Position numbers and translations under genes: made by a program. Below, one piece after another: positions 18,130-27,280 of a stretch of DNA of 64,000 nt. The DNA is from Rhizobium esperanzae (GTDB lineage: Bacteria; Pseudomonadota; Alphaproteobacteria; Rhizobiales; Rhizobiaceae). The stretch is from assembly GCF_002204185.1 (NCBI RefSeq), contig NZ_MXPU01000001.1:372001-436000 (forward strand). The letters are read 5' to 3'. How positions within the stretch are numbered: the stretch's first letter is position 1; every line of letters starts with the position of its first letter. The notes below the pieces were generated by a model. That model ran no database searches. It saw only the letters and a list, made by a program, of their open reading frames with translations, and was not told where the DNA came from.

Positions 18130-18509
18130 GGGTACTCCTAACTCCAGTTGATGTTCAGCACGTCCGCCAACTGTTGCCGTTGATCGGATGAACCGCAATC
18201 TAATGAATGGGCGTTTCCAGCGGCTTAAGAAAAAGAGTTAACAGCCTGTGAAGCCCGCTATACGCTTCAGCAGGGTAAGCTTTACCTTATTCATTTCTCT
18301 CAATGTTTAACGATATTCAGAGGTTGCCAGCGGGATTCTTATCGAAATAGCACAGGTACTGCATTCAGTCGGAACCTGCGCCACCCGGAGCCCGTGCCAA
18401 ATCAGATCATCCTGCTTCACCGCGAAACAGCATGGCGAGTTTAAGGCTTCATTCACCATTTTTTTCCATTCTATGCGCCTATTGCGCTGTGATCGTGAAA
18501 GAGGACCAA
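18130..18509. other. Divergent promoter region of the pilus locus
   Basis: This 380-base gap separates the minus-strand pilin-cpa genes from the plus-strand secretin-N protein and pseudopilin genes, so it must carry both promoters. It is richer in A+T than its flanks. A TTAA pair at 18225 and 18238 is spaced by nine rather than seven bases and is not a proper CtrA box. No gene seen. Confidence 0.7.
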
Positions 18510-18920
18510 ATGTCATCGAGCGGCAAAACCATTTTCTTTGCCGGCATGATCGCCGTTTCCGGTATTTCGGGAGTTTCCTCGGCCGCAGACGATGACATGC
18601 TGCGCGTCTATATGGATCACGCGCGCGTCTTGAAGCTCGACCGCCCCGTCAGCAAGGTCATCGTCGGCAACGCCCAGGTCGCCGACGCGACCGTAGCCGA
18701 TGCCAAGACGATCGTGCTGACGGGACGCAGCTTCGGCACCACCAATCTGGTTCTTCTGGATGCCGACGGCAATGCGATCCTGGACGAGCGCATCCTTGTG
18801 TCGATAGACGAGGGCAACACGGTGCGCGTCTACCGGCAGACCGAGCGCTCCGTGCTGTCCTGCACGCCCAATTGCGAGCAGCATGCGCAGCAAGCGGCCG
18901 CCGGCACCACGTCACCCTGA
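18510..18920 (+). CDS. Stand-alone pilus-assembly N-terminal (secretin N0-like) domain protein
   Basis: A 136-residue exported protein: signal peptide to about residue 24 (GISGVSSAA), then a domain matching the N-terminal module of CpaC (VLKLDRPVSKVIVGNAQVADATV in two pieces, GRSFGTTNLVLLDADG). It lacks the secretin barrel. The C-terminus carries a Cys pair (SCTPNC) that could form a disulphide. ATG 18510 has AGAGGA upstream; the longer frame from 18432 is not supported. It starts the plus-strand half of the pilus locus, ahead of two TadE-type genes, and may act as a periplasmic partner of the CpaC secretin. Confidence 0.85.
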   Translation: MSSSGKTIFFAGMIAVSGISGVSSAADDDMLRVYMDHARVLKLDRPVSKVIVGNAQVADATVADAKTIVLTGRSFGTTNLVLLDADGNAILDERILVSIDEGNTVRVYRQTERSVLSCTPNCEQHAQQAAAGTTSP

Positions 18921-19033
18921 TCGACCCGGTTCGGATCTTCTGGCATTCCTTAAAATCGTCGTATCGGCCTGAAACGGAAAATCAACGAACGCACCCTAGT
19001 GTGGCAGACAGAGATGTCGCTCGGGTGCAGGCA

Positions 19034-19669
19034 ATGAAGGTAGTTGAACAGAAGACGGATAGGGAGCGCGCCTTGGCGCCGAGCCGTTTCTCCCGTTTTC
19101 GCGCTGTCGCCCGGTCGCGCGACGGCGCAGCGGCAATCGAATTTGCCTTGCTTGCCATCCCCTACTTCCTGGTGATCTTCGCGATCCTCGAAACCTTCAT
19201 CGCCTTCGCCGCCGAAGAACTCGTCTCCAACGCCGTCGATACGATGAGCCGCCGGATGCGGACCGGGCAGATCACCTACAATCTCGGTCGTACGACCGAT
19301 ATGAGCCAGACGCAATTCCGCCAGGCGTTCTGCAACGAGATCTCGATCCTGATCAGCTGCTCGACCAGCGAAGCCGCCACGCCGAGCAAGCTTTACGTGG
19401 ATGTGCAGACGTTCAGCTCCTTCTCGGCCATTCCGACGACGATCCCTAAGGTCTCCAGTGACCGATATGCCGACATCAACACCGCGGCCTTCAAATATAC
19501 GCCTGGCGGCGCCGGCACGATCAACATGCTGCGCGCCTACTATCGATGGGAAATCATCACGGATCTGGTCCGGCCCTATATCACGACCATCCGTCCGTCC
19601 GACGGTTCGATGCCGACGCAATATCTGATTATCGCAACCTCCGCCTTCCAGAACGAGCAGTATCCATAA
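19034..19669 (+). CDS. TadE-type minor pilin (pseudopilin)
   Basis: A 211-residue protein with a basic N-terminus, the prepilin-like motif RSRDGAAAIEFALLAIPYF (Gly before the cleavage site, Glu at +5) and one membrane helix, followed by a periplasmic domain with two Cys residues (CNEISILISC). It is expected to be processed by CpaA and to initiate or anchor the pilus. ATG 19034 is the first plausible start; longer frames upstream overlap the previous gene without a ribosome site. Its stop codon shares a base with the next start. Confidence 0.85.
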   Translation: MKVVEQKTDRERALAPSRFSRFRAVARSRDGAAAIEFALLAIPYFLVIFAILETFIAFAAEELVSNAVDTMSRRMRTGQITYNLGRTTDMSQTQFRQAFCNEISILISCSTSEAATPSKLYVDVQTFSSFSAIPTTIPKVSSDRYADINTAAFKYTPGGAGTINMLRAYYRWEIITDLVRPYITTIRPSDGSMPTQYLIIATSAFQNEQYP

Positions 19670-20250
19670 TGGCGATGCGCAACCCGTTCACCAGACTGGT
19701 ACAGCAGGCGCGTCGGCTGGCGCGAGAGCGCAAGGGCGCCGGAGCGATCGAATTCGCGATCCTCTTTCCCGTGCTCGTGATGCTCTATATCGGCGCTTTC
19801 GAGATCACGATCGGCCTCAGCGTCAGCAAGCGCGCGACACGCGCCGCTGGTTCGATCGCCGACCTCGTCACCCAGCAGCAATCCGTTACGAAGAGCGCAC
19901 TCGCGCAGATGCCGTCGGTCGCAACGGCGATGTTCGTGCCCTACAATTCAACATCGCTGACGCTGAAAATCACCGGAATTTCGATCGACGCCGGCGCCAA
20001 TGCGAAAGTACTCTGGTCCTGGGCGCAGGACGGAACGACGCCTTACGGCAAGAATGCGACCGTGAGCGACGTGCCGGCCGATATGAAGACGGCAAACAGC
20101 TTCCTCGTTCGGACCGAACTCAGCATCCCCTATACGATGTTCCTGTTCGCGCCGAACTTCATGCCGGATGGGATGCGCACGATTACCATCAGCCGCAGTT
20201 ACTTCTACCGGCAGCGGCAAGGCGACTCGATCCTCTGCGGCGACTGCTGA
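19669..20250 (+). CDS. Second TadE/TadG-type minor pilin
   Basis: A 193-residue protein, paralogous in plan to its upstream neighbour: basic N-terminus, motif [19 protein letters not shown] (Gly, then Glu at +5), membrane helix and a periplasmic domain ending in a Cys pair (ILCGDC). The start ATG 19669 overlaps the previous stop (TAATG), showing coupling, so the two pseudopilins are probably made in equal amounts. It is too short for a full TadG with a von Willebrand domain. Confidence 0.85.
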   Translation: MAMRNPFTRLVQQARRLARERKGAGAIEFAILFPVLVMLYIGAFEITIGLSVSKRATRAAGSIADLVTQQQSVTKSALAQMPSVATAMFVPYNSTSLTLKITGISIDAGANAKVLWSWAQDGTTPYGKNATVSDVPADMKTANSFLVRTELSIPYTMFLFAPNFMPDGMRTITISRSYFYRQRQGDSILCGDC

Positions 20251-20353
20251 CCCCTTCCCCATCGCGAATTTGCCAAGCCAGGCGCGGCACTATATGCGTG
20301 GGCTTCAGCCTCCGACGGTCCGGAGGCCGGCGATCGGTCCTTTCGGGGGTAAA

Positions 20354-21574
20354 ATGGCGCGCGCCTTTCTTTTCGTTCTCGATTCCTTCGGCGTCGGCGG
20401 GGCGCCGGATGCGGCAGCCTACGGCGACGAGGGCGCCGACACGCTCGGCCATATCGCCGAATTCTGCGCCGCCGGTGCCGGAGACCGCGCTGGGCTTCGC
20501 AGCGGGCCGCTTTGCCTGCCGAACATGTCCGAGCTTGGGCTGATGCATATCGCGCGCGCGGCCTCCGGTCAGTTTCCGGCCGGCATGCCACTTCCAGAGA
20601 AGGTCTACGGCGTTTATGGGACCGCCAACGAAATTTCCCGCGGCAAGGACACGCCCTCGGGCCATTGGGAGATCGCGGGAACCCCGGTCAATTTCGATTG
20701 GGGTTATTTCCCGACGGAGGGCGACGCCTTCCCGCCGGAACTGATAGAAGCCTTGTGCCGAGCCGGCGATGTGCCCGGCATTCTCGGCAACTGCCATGCC
20801 TCGGGAACTGAGATCATCGCCCGTCTCGGTGAGGAGCATATCCGCACCGGCAAACCGATCTGCTATACCTCCTCGGATTCGGTCTTTCAGGTCGCCGCGC
20901 ACGAAGCACATTTCGGCCTCGAGCGGCTGCTCACCTTCTGCCGTATCGCCCGCGGGCTGCTCGATTCCTACAATATTGGCCGCATCATCGCCCGGCCCTT
21001 CATCGGCCAGTCGGCGTCCACCTTCCAGCGTACCGGAAACCGGCGCGACTTTTCGGTGCTGCCACCAGAACCGACCTTGCTCGACAGGCTTCTCCAGCAC
21101 GGGCGGCACGTGCATGCGGTCGGAAAGATCGGCGACATCTTCGCCCATCAGGGAATTTCGCGCGTCATCAAGGCGACAGGCAACGAGGCGCTGATGGATG
21201 CGTCGCTCTCGGCGATCGACGCGGCCGAGGACGGCGATCTCGTCTTCACCAATTTCGTCGATTTCGACATGAATTACGGCCATCGCCGTGATGTACCGGG
21301 CTATGCCGCAGCCCTCGAAGCCTTCGACGCGCGCCTGCCCGAAGTCCACAAGAAGCTGAAGCCCGGCGACCTTGTCGTGCTCACCGCCGATCATGGCTGT
21401 GATCCGACCTGGCGCGGCACGGACCATACGCGCGAGCGCGTGCCTATTATCGCCTTCGGCCCCGGCATCCGGTCGCGTTCGATCGGGGTGCGCCGCACCT
21501 ATGCAGATATCGGCGAAAGCATTGCACGGCATCTCGGCATTCCGGCCGGGCCGCACGGAAGGAGTTTTCTGTGA
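20354..21574 (+). CDS. deoB: Phosphopentomutase
   Basis: A 406-residue manganese enzyme of the alkaline phosphatase superfamily. It interconverts (deoxy)ribose 1-phosphate and 5-phosphate, linking nucleoside phosphorolysis to sugar metabolism. Metal-binding Asp10 appears in [10 protein letters not shown] and the distal ligands in [10 protein letters not shown] and GTDHTRE. ATG 20354 follows a GGGGG-type ribosome site; the longer frame upstream runs into the previous gene. Length matches the family. It is coupled to add through an overlap at the stop. Confidence 0.96.
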   Translation: MARAFLFVLDSFGVGGAPDAAAYGDEGADTLGHIAEFCAAGAGDRAGLRSGPLCLPNMSELGLMHIARAASGQFPAGMPLPEKVYGVYGTANEISRGKDTPSGHWEIAGTPVNFDWGYFPTEGDAFPPELIEALCRAGDVPGILGNCHASGTEIIARLGEEHIRTGKPICYTSSDSVFQVAAHEAHFGLERLLTFCRIARGLLDSYNIGRIIARPFIGQSASTFQRTGNRRDFSVLPPEPTLLDRLLQHGRHVHAVGKIGDIFAHQGISRVIKATGNEALMDASLSAIDAAEDGDLVFTNFVDFDMNYGHRRDVPGYAAALEAFDARLPEVHKKLKPGDLVVLTADHGCDPTWRGTDHTRERVPIIAFGPGIRSRSIGVRRTYADIGESIARHLGIPAGPHGRSFL

Positions 21575-22539
21575 CATCGCATTTGAAGAAGGTCGAGCTG
21601 CACTGCCATCTGGAGGGTGCGGCACCGCCTGTATTGACCGAGGCGCAGGCGCGGAAATACGGCGTCGACATCAGCGGCGAGCTTCGCGACGGTGCCTATG
21701 TCTGGCACGATTTCGCAAGTTTTCTGGAATGTTACGACAAGGTTTCCGAGGTCTACAGGACGGAGGAGGATTATGCGCTTCTGACCGAAACCTATCTCGA
21801 CGAACTTGCCGGCATCAACACGATCTACAGCGAACTCATCGTGTCGCCCGACCACGGCAAGCGCATCGGGCTCGGCGCAGATGCGTATATATCCGGCGTC
21901 TGTGAAGGCATCCGGCGGGCCAAGGCCAAAAGCGGCATCGAGGCCCGCCTGATCGTCACCGGGGAACGGCATTTCGGTCCGGAGAGCGTTATCGGAGCGG
22001 CCGAATATGCGGCAAAAGCCGGCAATCCCTTGATCACCGGCTTCAACCTGGCCGGTGAAGAGCGCATGGGCCGTGTCGCCGATTATATCAGAGCCTTCGA
22101 TATCGCCCGCGATGCCGGCCTCGGGCTCACCATCCATGCCGGCGAGGTCTGCGGCGCCTTCAGCGTCGCCGATGCGCTCGATGCGGTGCGCCCCGCCCGC
22201 ATCGGCCATGGCGTGCGCGCCATCGAGGATCTCGATCTGGTGAAGCGGCTTGCCGATCTCGGCACTGTGCTAGAGGTCTGCCCGGGCTCCAATATCGCGC
22301 TCAGGGTCTTTCCCGATTTCGCTTCGCACCCGCTGCGCCGGCTGAAGGAAGCGGGGGTGCAGGTAACGATTAGCTCGGACGATCCGCCTTTTTTTCGTAC
22401 GTCGCTCGAGCGGGAGTATGCGCTCGCCGCTGAAGCTTTCGGCTTCAGCGATGCGGAGATCGACGCCATGACGCGCACAGCGATCGAAGCGGCCTTCGTC
22501 GACGAGGAGACGCGGAAGGCGCTGCTCTCCCGCCTTTGA
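21571..22539 (+). CDS. add: Adenosine deaminase
   Basis: A 322-residue zinc amidohydrolase converting adenosine or deoxyadenosine to inosine or deoxyinosine. Zinc ligands His11 and His13 lie in LHCHLEGA, further catalytic residues in [16 protein letters not shown] and SSDDPPFF. The start is GTG 21571, which makes a GTGA overlap with the deoB stop and has GGAG at proper spacing. Members with the SSDDPPFF signature include adenine deaminases as well, so the base or nucleoside preference is likely but not certain. Confidence 0.88.
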   Translation: MTSHLKKVELHCHLEGAAPPVLTEAQARKYGVDISGELRDGAYVWHDFASFLECYDKVSEVYRTEEDYALLTETYLDELAGINTIYSELIVSPDHGKRIGLGADAYISGVCEGIRRAKAKSGIEARLIVTGERHFGPESVIGAAEYAAKAGNPLITGFNLAGEERMGRVADYIRAFDIARDAGLGLTIHAGEVCGAFSVADALDAVRPARIGHGVRAIEDLDLVKRLADLGTVLEVCPGSNIALRVFPDFASHPLRRLKEAGVQVTISSDDPPFFRTSLEREYALAAEAFGFSDAEIDAMTRTAIEAAFVDEETRKALLSRL

Positions 22540-22668
22540 GGCTGAGCCTTTCTTGACCGTGAAGGACTCCGGAGGTTGGGGAAGATCGGCGCAAATTCGG
22601 CTGCACTCTTGCGGTCGGGCCAATTTCCGTGAAAGAAACATTCGATAGAAAGAATGAAAGGCTTCCCC

Positions 22669-23298
22669 ATGGACGGCGTCACGGTCATCGATCACCCGCT
22701 TGTGCAGCACAAGCTCACCATCATGCGACGCAAGGAGACATCGACGGGAAGTTTCCGGCGCCTGCTGCGCGAAATCTCCACGCTGCTCTGTTACGAGGTA
22801 ACCCGAGATCTCGAATTGACCATGGCAACGATCGAGACGCCACTGCAGACGATGGACTCGCCGATCCTGGAAGGCAAGAAGCTGGTCTTCGCCTCGATCC
22901 TGCGCGCCGGCAATGGGCTGCTTGAAGGCATGCTCGATCTCGTGCCTTCCGCCCGCGTCTCGCATATCGGCGTCTATCGCGATCACGAGACGCTGCAGCC
23001 GGTCGAGTATTACTTCAAGGCACCGGAAGACGTGGCCGAGCGCCTGATCATCGTCGTCGACCCGATGCTGGCGACCGGCAATTCCTCGATTGCGGCGATC
23101 GACAAGCTCAAGGAACGCGGCGCCCACAATATCCGCTTCCTCTGCCTGCTCGCCGCCCCGGAAGGCATTCGCAACTTCCGCGCGGCGCATCCGGATGTTC
23201 CGGTCTTCACCGCGGCGATCGACAGCCATCTCAACGAGAAGGGCTACATCATGCCGGGACTCGGCGATGCCGGCGACCGCATGTACGGAACCAAATAA
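22669..23298 (+). CDS. upp: Uracil phosphoribosyltransferase
   Basis: A 209-residue enzyme joining uracil and PRPP to UMP. The PRPP-binding motif [12 protein letters not shown] and the uracil-binding C-terminal [13 protein letters not shown] are both present. ATG 22669 ([10 protein letters not shown]) gives the standard length; ATG 22654 would add five residues. It lies 129 bases behind add, on the same strand, possibly with its own promoter, and ends in front of a strong terminator. It salvages the uracil produced by pyrimidine nucleoside breakdown. Confidence 0.95.
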   Translation: MDGVTVIDHPLVQHKLTIMRRKETSTGSFRRLLREISTLLCYEVTRDLELTMATIETPLQTMDSPILEGKKLVFASILRAGNGLLEGMLDLVPSARVSHIGVYRDHETLQPVEYYFKAPEDVAERLIIVVDPMLATGNSSIAAIDKLKERGAHNIRFLCLLAAPEGIRNFRAAHPDVPVFTAAIDSHLNEKGYIMPGLGDAGDRMYGTK

Positions 23299-23333
23299 TT
23301 TCAGCCTTCCTTTACCAAATCGCAAGACTTTAT

Positions 23334-23360
23334 GGCCCGGACGGCGCTCCGGGCCTTTTT
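23334..23360 (+). terminator. Rho-independent terminator behind upp
   Basis: GGCCCGGA and TCCGGGCC form a perfect 8-base-pair stem around a 6-base loop, followed at once by TTTTT. It closes the deoB-add-upp unit. Confidence 0.9.
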
Positions 23361-23459
23361 GTTATCGATATTAGCAAGTTATCAGGATTTGAGGTTTAGC
23401 AAGCTGGAAGCATGAGGCCCTGCATGAAGCGGGGTTTATACAGGAAGGATTTCTGTTTC

Positions 23460-23993
23460 ATGCTCGCGCGTACCGTCATTTTCGCCAGCATCGCCGCGGT
23501 GCTGGCCACACAGGTACCTTCCTTCGTTGGAAGTGTCAGCCAGCAACCTGCCGACGGTCTCTCCGCCAATTACGTATCGGCTGACGCCGGCCAGCCCGCT
23601 GCACCGGCGCCCGCTTCCGGCACTAGTACGATCCGCCTGCAGGCGGATGCGCAGGGGCACTATACCGGCAGCTTCAAGATCAACGGCAAGCCGGTGCCAG
23701 GGCTGATCGATACCGGCGCCACCTATGTCGCCCTCAACGAGACACTCGCCCGCCGGCTCGGCTACACCGCAAATCAGCTCGACTTCCGCTATGGTGTGAA
23801 CACGGCGAACGGCCAGACGAAGGCCGCGCATGTGATCCTCGATCGCGTCGAAATCGGCGGCATCCGCGTCCGGAATGTCGAGGCCTTCGTGCTCAGGGAC
23901 GACGCGCTGACGACCACGCTGGTCGGCATGAGCTTCCTGCAGAAACTCGCCTCTTATTCCGTCGCCGACGGCTCGCTCAGCCTCAAACAATAA
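23460..23993 (+). CDS. Retropepsin-like aspartic protease, TIGR02281-type, exported or anchored
   Basis: A 177-residue protein with an N-terminal signal anchor (MLARTVIFASIAAVLATQ), a Pro/Ala linker, and a clan AA single-lobe aspartic protease domain with the catalytic triad LIDTGATYVAL near residues 80-90 and the distal VGMSFLQKL. The active enzyme would be a homodimer facing the periplasm. ATG 23460 is preferred (AGGAAGG upstream); ATGs at 23412 and 23424 extend the frame without a signal sequence. Function in rhizobia is not established. It runs convergent to deoA. Confidence 0.85.
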   Translation: MLARTVIFASIAAVLATQVPSFVGSVSQQPADGLSANYVSADAGQPAAPAPASGTSTIRLQADAQGHYTGSFKINGKPVPGLIDTGATYVALNETLARRLGYTANQLDFRYGVNTANGQTKAAHVILDRVEIGGIRVRNVEAFVLRDDALTTTLVGMSFLQKLASYSVADGSLSLKQ

Positions 23994-23999
23994 ATCGCA

Positions 24000-25307
24000 T
24001 CAGACCCGGCCTGCAATGACGGGGACCAATTCCGGCTTCTCGTCAGCAATGCGATAATGCACGGCAAGGGCCGCAGCTGCTTTTTCCGCCGCGGCTTCGT
24101 CAGCAGCGTGGACGACAGCGATCGGATCGCCCGCATTGACCCGGGTGCCAAGCTGCAGGAGGCCGGAGAAACCGACGCGGTGATCGATCCGATCTGCCGG
24201 ATGACGGCGGCCGCCGCCGAGATCGATGACGCTGATGCCGATACCGCGCGTGTCGCAGGCGGCAAGCCAGCCGGATCGGGCGGCCGGCACTTCTTTTTCG
24301 ACCGGCGCCCTGGCCAGATATCTCTCCGGATTTTCGACGAGATCGGCCGGTCCGCCGAGCATGGATATCATACGCCCGAAGGTTTCGGCAGCCTGTCCCG
24401 ATGACAGCGCTCGGCGCGCCATCGCATCGGCTTCTTCAGAGGAAGCGGCAATGCCCGATTTCACCAGCATCTCGGCGGCAAAGGCAAAAACCACGGTCTC
24501 GAGCCGCGTGCCAGTCTTCCTGCCCGCCAGGAAATCCAGGCAGTTGCGCATCTCGACGGCATTGCCGGCGCAATCGGCGAGCGGCTCGTTCATGTCGGTG
24601 ATCAAGGCGGAGGTCTTCACGCCCGCGCCGTTCGCCACCTCGACCAGGGAATGCGCCAGCATCTCCGCCTGACGGCGGTCAGCCATGAAGGCGCCGTTGC
24701 CGAGCTTGACGTCGAGCACCAGCGTCTCAAGCCCGGCCGCGAGCTTCTTCGACAGGATGGAGGCAGTAATGAGTGGAATGGAATCGACGGTGGCGGTGAC
24801 GTCGCGCACGGCATAAAGCCTGCCGTCGGCGGGCGCCAAGCTTCCGGTCTGGCCGATGATGGCGCATCCCGCCTCCTTCACCACCTTGCCGAAGAGCTCC
24901 GCATCAGGGGTGATCCTATAGCCCGGAATGGATTCGAGCTTATCGAGCGTGCCGCCGGTATGACCGAGGCCTCGCCCGGAGATCATCGGGACGGCGAGGC
25001 CACAGGCGGCGGCGATCGGCGCCAGCATCAGCGAGACATTATCGCCGACGCCGCCGGTCGAATGTTTGTCGGCGATCGGACGGTCGATGCCAGCCCATTG
25101 CAGCCTGTCGCCGGAATTGGCCATTGCCAGCGTCAGGGCCACGATTTCCTCGCGTGACATGCCTTTGAACCAGACGGCCATGGCAAAGGCGCCGATCTGG
25201 CCTTCGGACAGCTGCCCGGCCGCGAGTGCCACGATGAAGGAGCTGATATCGGCGGCATCGAGTTCCTCGCCATCGCGTTTACGCCGGATGATCTCCTGCG
25301 GAATCAT
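24000..25307 (-). CDS. deoA: Thymidine phosphorylase
   Basis: A 435-residue enzyme cleaving thymidine or deoxyuridine with phosphate to the base and deoxyribose 1-phosphate. Signature motifs include DKHSTGGVGDNVS (phosphate binding), SGRGLGHTGGTLDKLESI and the C-terminal biotinyl-like fold with NAGDPIAVVHA-type segment. Length is normal. It is the last gene of the eight-gene nucleoside operon and starts one base beyond the deoC stop. Confidence 0.96.
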   Translation of the reverse strand: MIPQEIIRRKRDGEELDAADISSFIVALAAGQLSEGQIGAFAMAVWFKGMSREEIVALTLAMANSGDRLQWAGIDRPIADKHSTGGVGDNVSLMLAPIAAACGLAVPMISGRGLGHTGGTLDKLESIPGYRITPDAELFGKVVKEAGCAIIGQTGSLAPADGRLYAVRDVTATVDSIPLITASILSKKLAAGLETLVLDVKLGNGAFMADRRQAEMLAHSLVEVANGAGVKTSALITDMNEPLADCAGNAVEMRNCLDFLAGRKTGTRLETVVFAFAAEMLVKSGIAASSEEADAMARRALSSGQAAETFGRMISMLGGPADLVENPERYLARAPVEKEVPAARSGWLAACDTRGIGISVIDLGGGRRHPADRIDHRVGFSGLLQLGTRVNAGDPIAVVHAADEAAAEKAAAALAVHYRIADEKPELVPVIAGRV

Positions 25308-25308
25308 C

Positions 25309-26085
25309 TCAATAGCTCGACGCCGCAGCCGGTGCCGGCTGCGCTCCGCTCAGAACCGCCAGTATGTCGTCGAGCAGGCCGGAAGCGCCGAAACGGAAGG
25401 TCGAGGGCATGGCCCAGTCCGGCGCCATGATGGTTTCGGCAAGGCTGAGATAGAGCGCCGCATCGGCCACTGAGCCGATGCCGCCGGCCGGCTTGAAGCC
25501 GACCTTGCGCCCACTTTCGCGAATGGCTCGGATCATGATGTCGGCGGCTTCGAGCGTCGCGTTGACGGCGACCTTGCCGGTGGAGGTCTTGATGAAATCG
25601 GCGCCGGCATCGATCGCAAGTTCGGAGGCGCGGCGGATCAATGCCGCATCCTTCAACTCGCCGGTCTCGATGATCACCTTCAGCAGGACGGGACCGGCGC
25701 ATTCGGCGCGTACCGCCTTGACCATGTCCGTCACCGCCTTCTCATTGCCTGATATGAACTTGCGGTAGGGAATGACCAGATCGATCTCATCGGCGCCATC
25801 GGCAATCGCCTCACGGGTTTCGGCGGCGACATCGGCCACTTCCATATCTCCCGCGGGGAAATTGACGACGGTTGCGATCCGCACGGGATGGCCGGCGCCG
25901 AGGATGTTGCGGGCATAGGCGACGAAACGCGGCCAGATGCAGATCGCGGCGCTGTTGCCGTAGGGCGTCTGCGCGCGGGCGCAGAGCGTGTCGATCTGCG
26001 CCTCGGTGCAGTCGTCCTTCAGATTGGTGAGGTCGAGAAGGGAAAGGGCGACCGCCGCCGTTTCCCGGATGGAATGGCTATTCAT
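25309..26085 (-). CDS. deoC: Deoxyribose-phosphate aldolase
   Basis: A 258-residue class I aldolase splitting deoxyribose 5-phosphate into glyceraldehyde 3-phosphate and acetaldehyde. The Schiff-base lysine lies in the LLKVIIETG strand and the second catalytic lysine in GFKPAGGIG, with DFIKTSTGK between. Overlaps punA by four bases (ATGA) and abuts deoA. It is the final step of deoxynucleoside catabolism, taking the product of DeoB. Confidence 0.96.
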   Translation of the reverse strand: MNSHSIRETAAVALSLLDLTNLKDDCTEAQIDTLCARAQTPYGNSAAICIWPRFVAYARNILGAGHPVRIATVVNFPAGDMEVADVAAETREAIADGADEIDLVIPYRKFISGNEKAVTDMVKAVRAECAGPVLLKVIIETGELKDAALIRRASELAIDAGADFIKTSTGKVAVNATLEAADIMIRAIRESGRKVGFKPAGGIGSVADAALYLSLAETIMAPDWAMPSTFRFGASGLLDDILAVLSGAQPAPAAASSY

Positions 26086-26888
26086 TTTTCGCTTCCTTCG
26101 GCCGCAATCATCTCTCTCAATATGTCGGCAAGACGGGCGCCGCCGACGGGCGCCATGTCCTTGGTTTCTTCATGGCTGAGCTCATTGCCGGTCATGCCTG
26201 CTCCATAGTTGGTGATAGCGGAAGCGGCCGCAACCCTCAGGCCCAGCATTCTTGCAATGATCACTTCAGGCACCGTCGACATGCCGACGGCATCGGCGCC
26301 GAGAATACGCGCCATGCGGATTTCGGCCGGCGTTTCGAAGCTCGGACCAGAAAACCACATATAGACGCCCTGCCCCAGCTCGATCTTGAGCTTTGCCGCT
26401 GCCTTCCGCATCGCCGCGGCGAGGCCTGCATCATAGGCATTGGTCATGCCGACGAAGCGCTGGTCGCTCTCCTCGCCGATCAGCGGGTTCATGCCGGAAT
26501 AGTTGATGTGATCGGTGATCTGCATCACCGAGCCGGGCGGCATGTCGTCGCGCAGCGATCCGGCCGAATTGGTCAGGATCAGCGCCTCGACGCCGAGCGC
26601 CTTCAGCACCTCGATCGGCAGGCGCATGGCGCTGGCATCGCCCTTCTCATAATAATGCACGCGGCCGGAAAGCATGATGACCGACTTTCCACCGAGGCGG
26701 CCGGCGACGACTTCGCCGGCGTGGCCGGAGACGGCGCTGATGGGAAAACCCGGCAGATCGCGATAGGGAATACGGACGGCGCCTTCCAGCTGGCCAACGA
26801 GGGAGCCGAGACCGGAGCCGAGCACGATTCCGTGGCGCGGCTTGATCGCGCCGAGCAATGCGGCGAGCAGGTCGACCGTCGCCCTCAT
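26082..26888 (-). CDS. punA: Purine-nucleoside phosphorylase, trimeric (PunA/PNP II type)
   Basis: A 268-residue class I nucleoside phosphorylase splitting inosine and guanosine type nucleosides. Seen: phosphate-binding GSGLGSL near residue 24, SGHAGEV, GRVHYYEKG and the purine-site LTNSAGSL plus VGMSTVPEVIIA. The sequence is of the trimeric mammalian-like class rather than the hexameric E. coli DeoD class. ATGA overlaps link it to cdd upstream and deoC downstream. Confidence 0.93.
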   Translation of the reverse strand: MRATVDLLAALLGAIKPRHGIVLGSGLGSLVGQLEGAVRIPYRDLPGFPISAVSGHAGEVVAGRLGGKSVIMLSGRVHYYEKGDASAMRLPIEVLKALGVEALILTNSAGSLRDDMPPGSVMQITDHINYSGMNPLIGEESDQRFVGMTNAYDAGLAAAMRKAAAKLKIELGQGVYMWFSGPSFETPAEIRMARILGADAVGMSTVPEVIIARMLGLRVAAASAITNYGAGMTGNELSHEETKDMAPVGGARLADILREMIAAEGSEK

Positions 26889-27280
26889 CCGAGTTCCGTC
26901 TCGAAGCTGAAGGGAAGAAGCTCTTCCATCGTCATGGTCTTCTTCACGCCCGCCTCATCGCAGAGATAGATCTTCGTGTCCTTGGCAGCGAATTCGGAGA
27001 TCTTCTGGCGGCAGCCGCCGCAGGGCGGGCAGAGCGGCAGCTTCTCGGCGGTCACGGCCATTTCGACGATCTTCCTGGCGCCGCCCATGATCATGGCGCT
27101 GATCGCCGTGGGCTCGGCGCACCACCCTTGCGGGAAGGAGAGGTTTTCGATGTTGGCGCCGGTATAGACCTTGCCGTCCTCGGCGCGGATCGCCGCGCCG
27201 ACCGGGAATTTCGAATAGGGCGCATGCGCAAAGGCCATGGCGCCGCGGGCGGCTTCGAACAGGTCGTGGGACATGATCAA
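26885..27280 (-). CDS. cdd: Cytidine deaminase
   Basis: A 131-residue homotetrameric-type zinc deaminase turning cytidine or deoxycytidine into uridine forms. Zinc ligand Cys54 and catalytic Glu56 sit in CAEPTAI, with Cys87 and Cys90 in PPCGGCRQ. The start at 27280 forms ATGA with the upstream permease stop; ATG 27274 would also serve. It feeds uridine to phosphorolysis and ultimately Upp. Confidence 0.95.
   Translation of the reverse strand: MIMSHDLFEAARGAMAFAHAPYSKFPVGAAIRAEDGKVYTGANIENLSFPQGWCAEPTAISAMIMGGARKIVEMAVTAEKLPLCPPCGGCRQKISEFAAKDTKIYLCDEAGVKKTMTMEELLPFSFETELG

Noticed and set aside
18225..18241. TTAA pair near the Flp pilin promoter considered as a CtrA box
   Set aside because: The two TTAA halves are spaced by nine bases, not seven, so it does not meet the consensus used for the two accepted boxes.
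20300..20330. Hairpin CCTCCG-N6-CGGAGG before deoB as a riboswitch or terminator
   Set aside because: Stem of only six pairs, no T-run and no recognisable riboswitch core.
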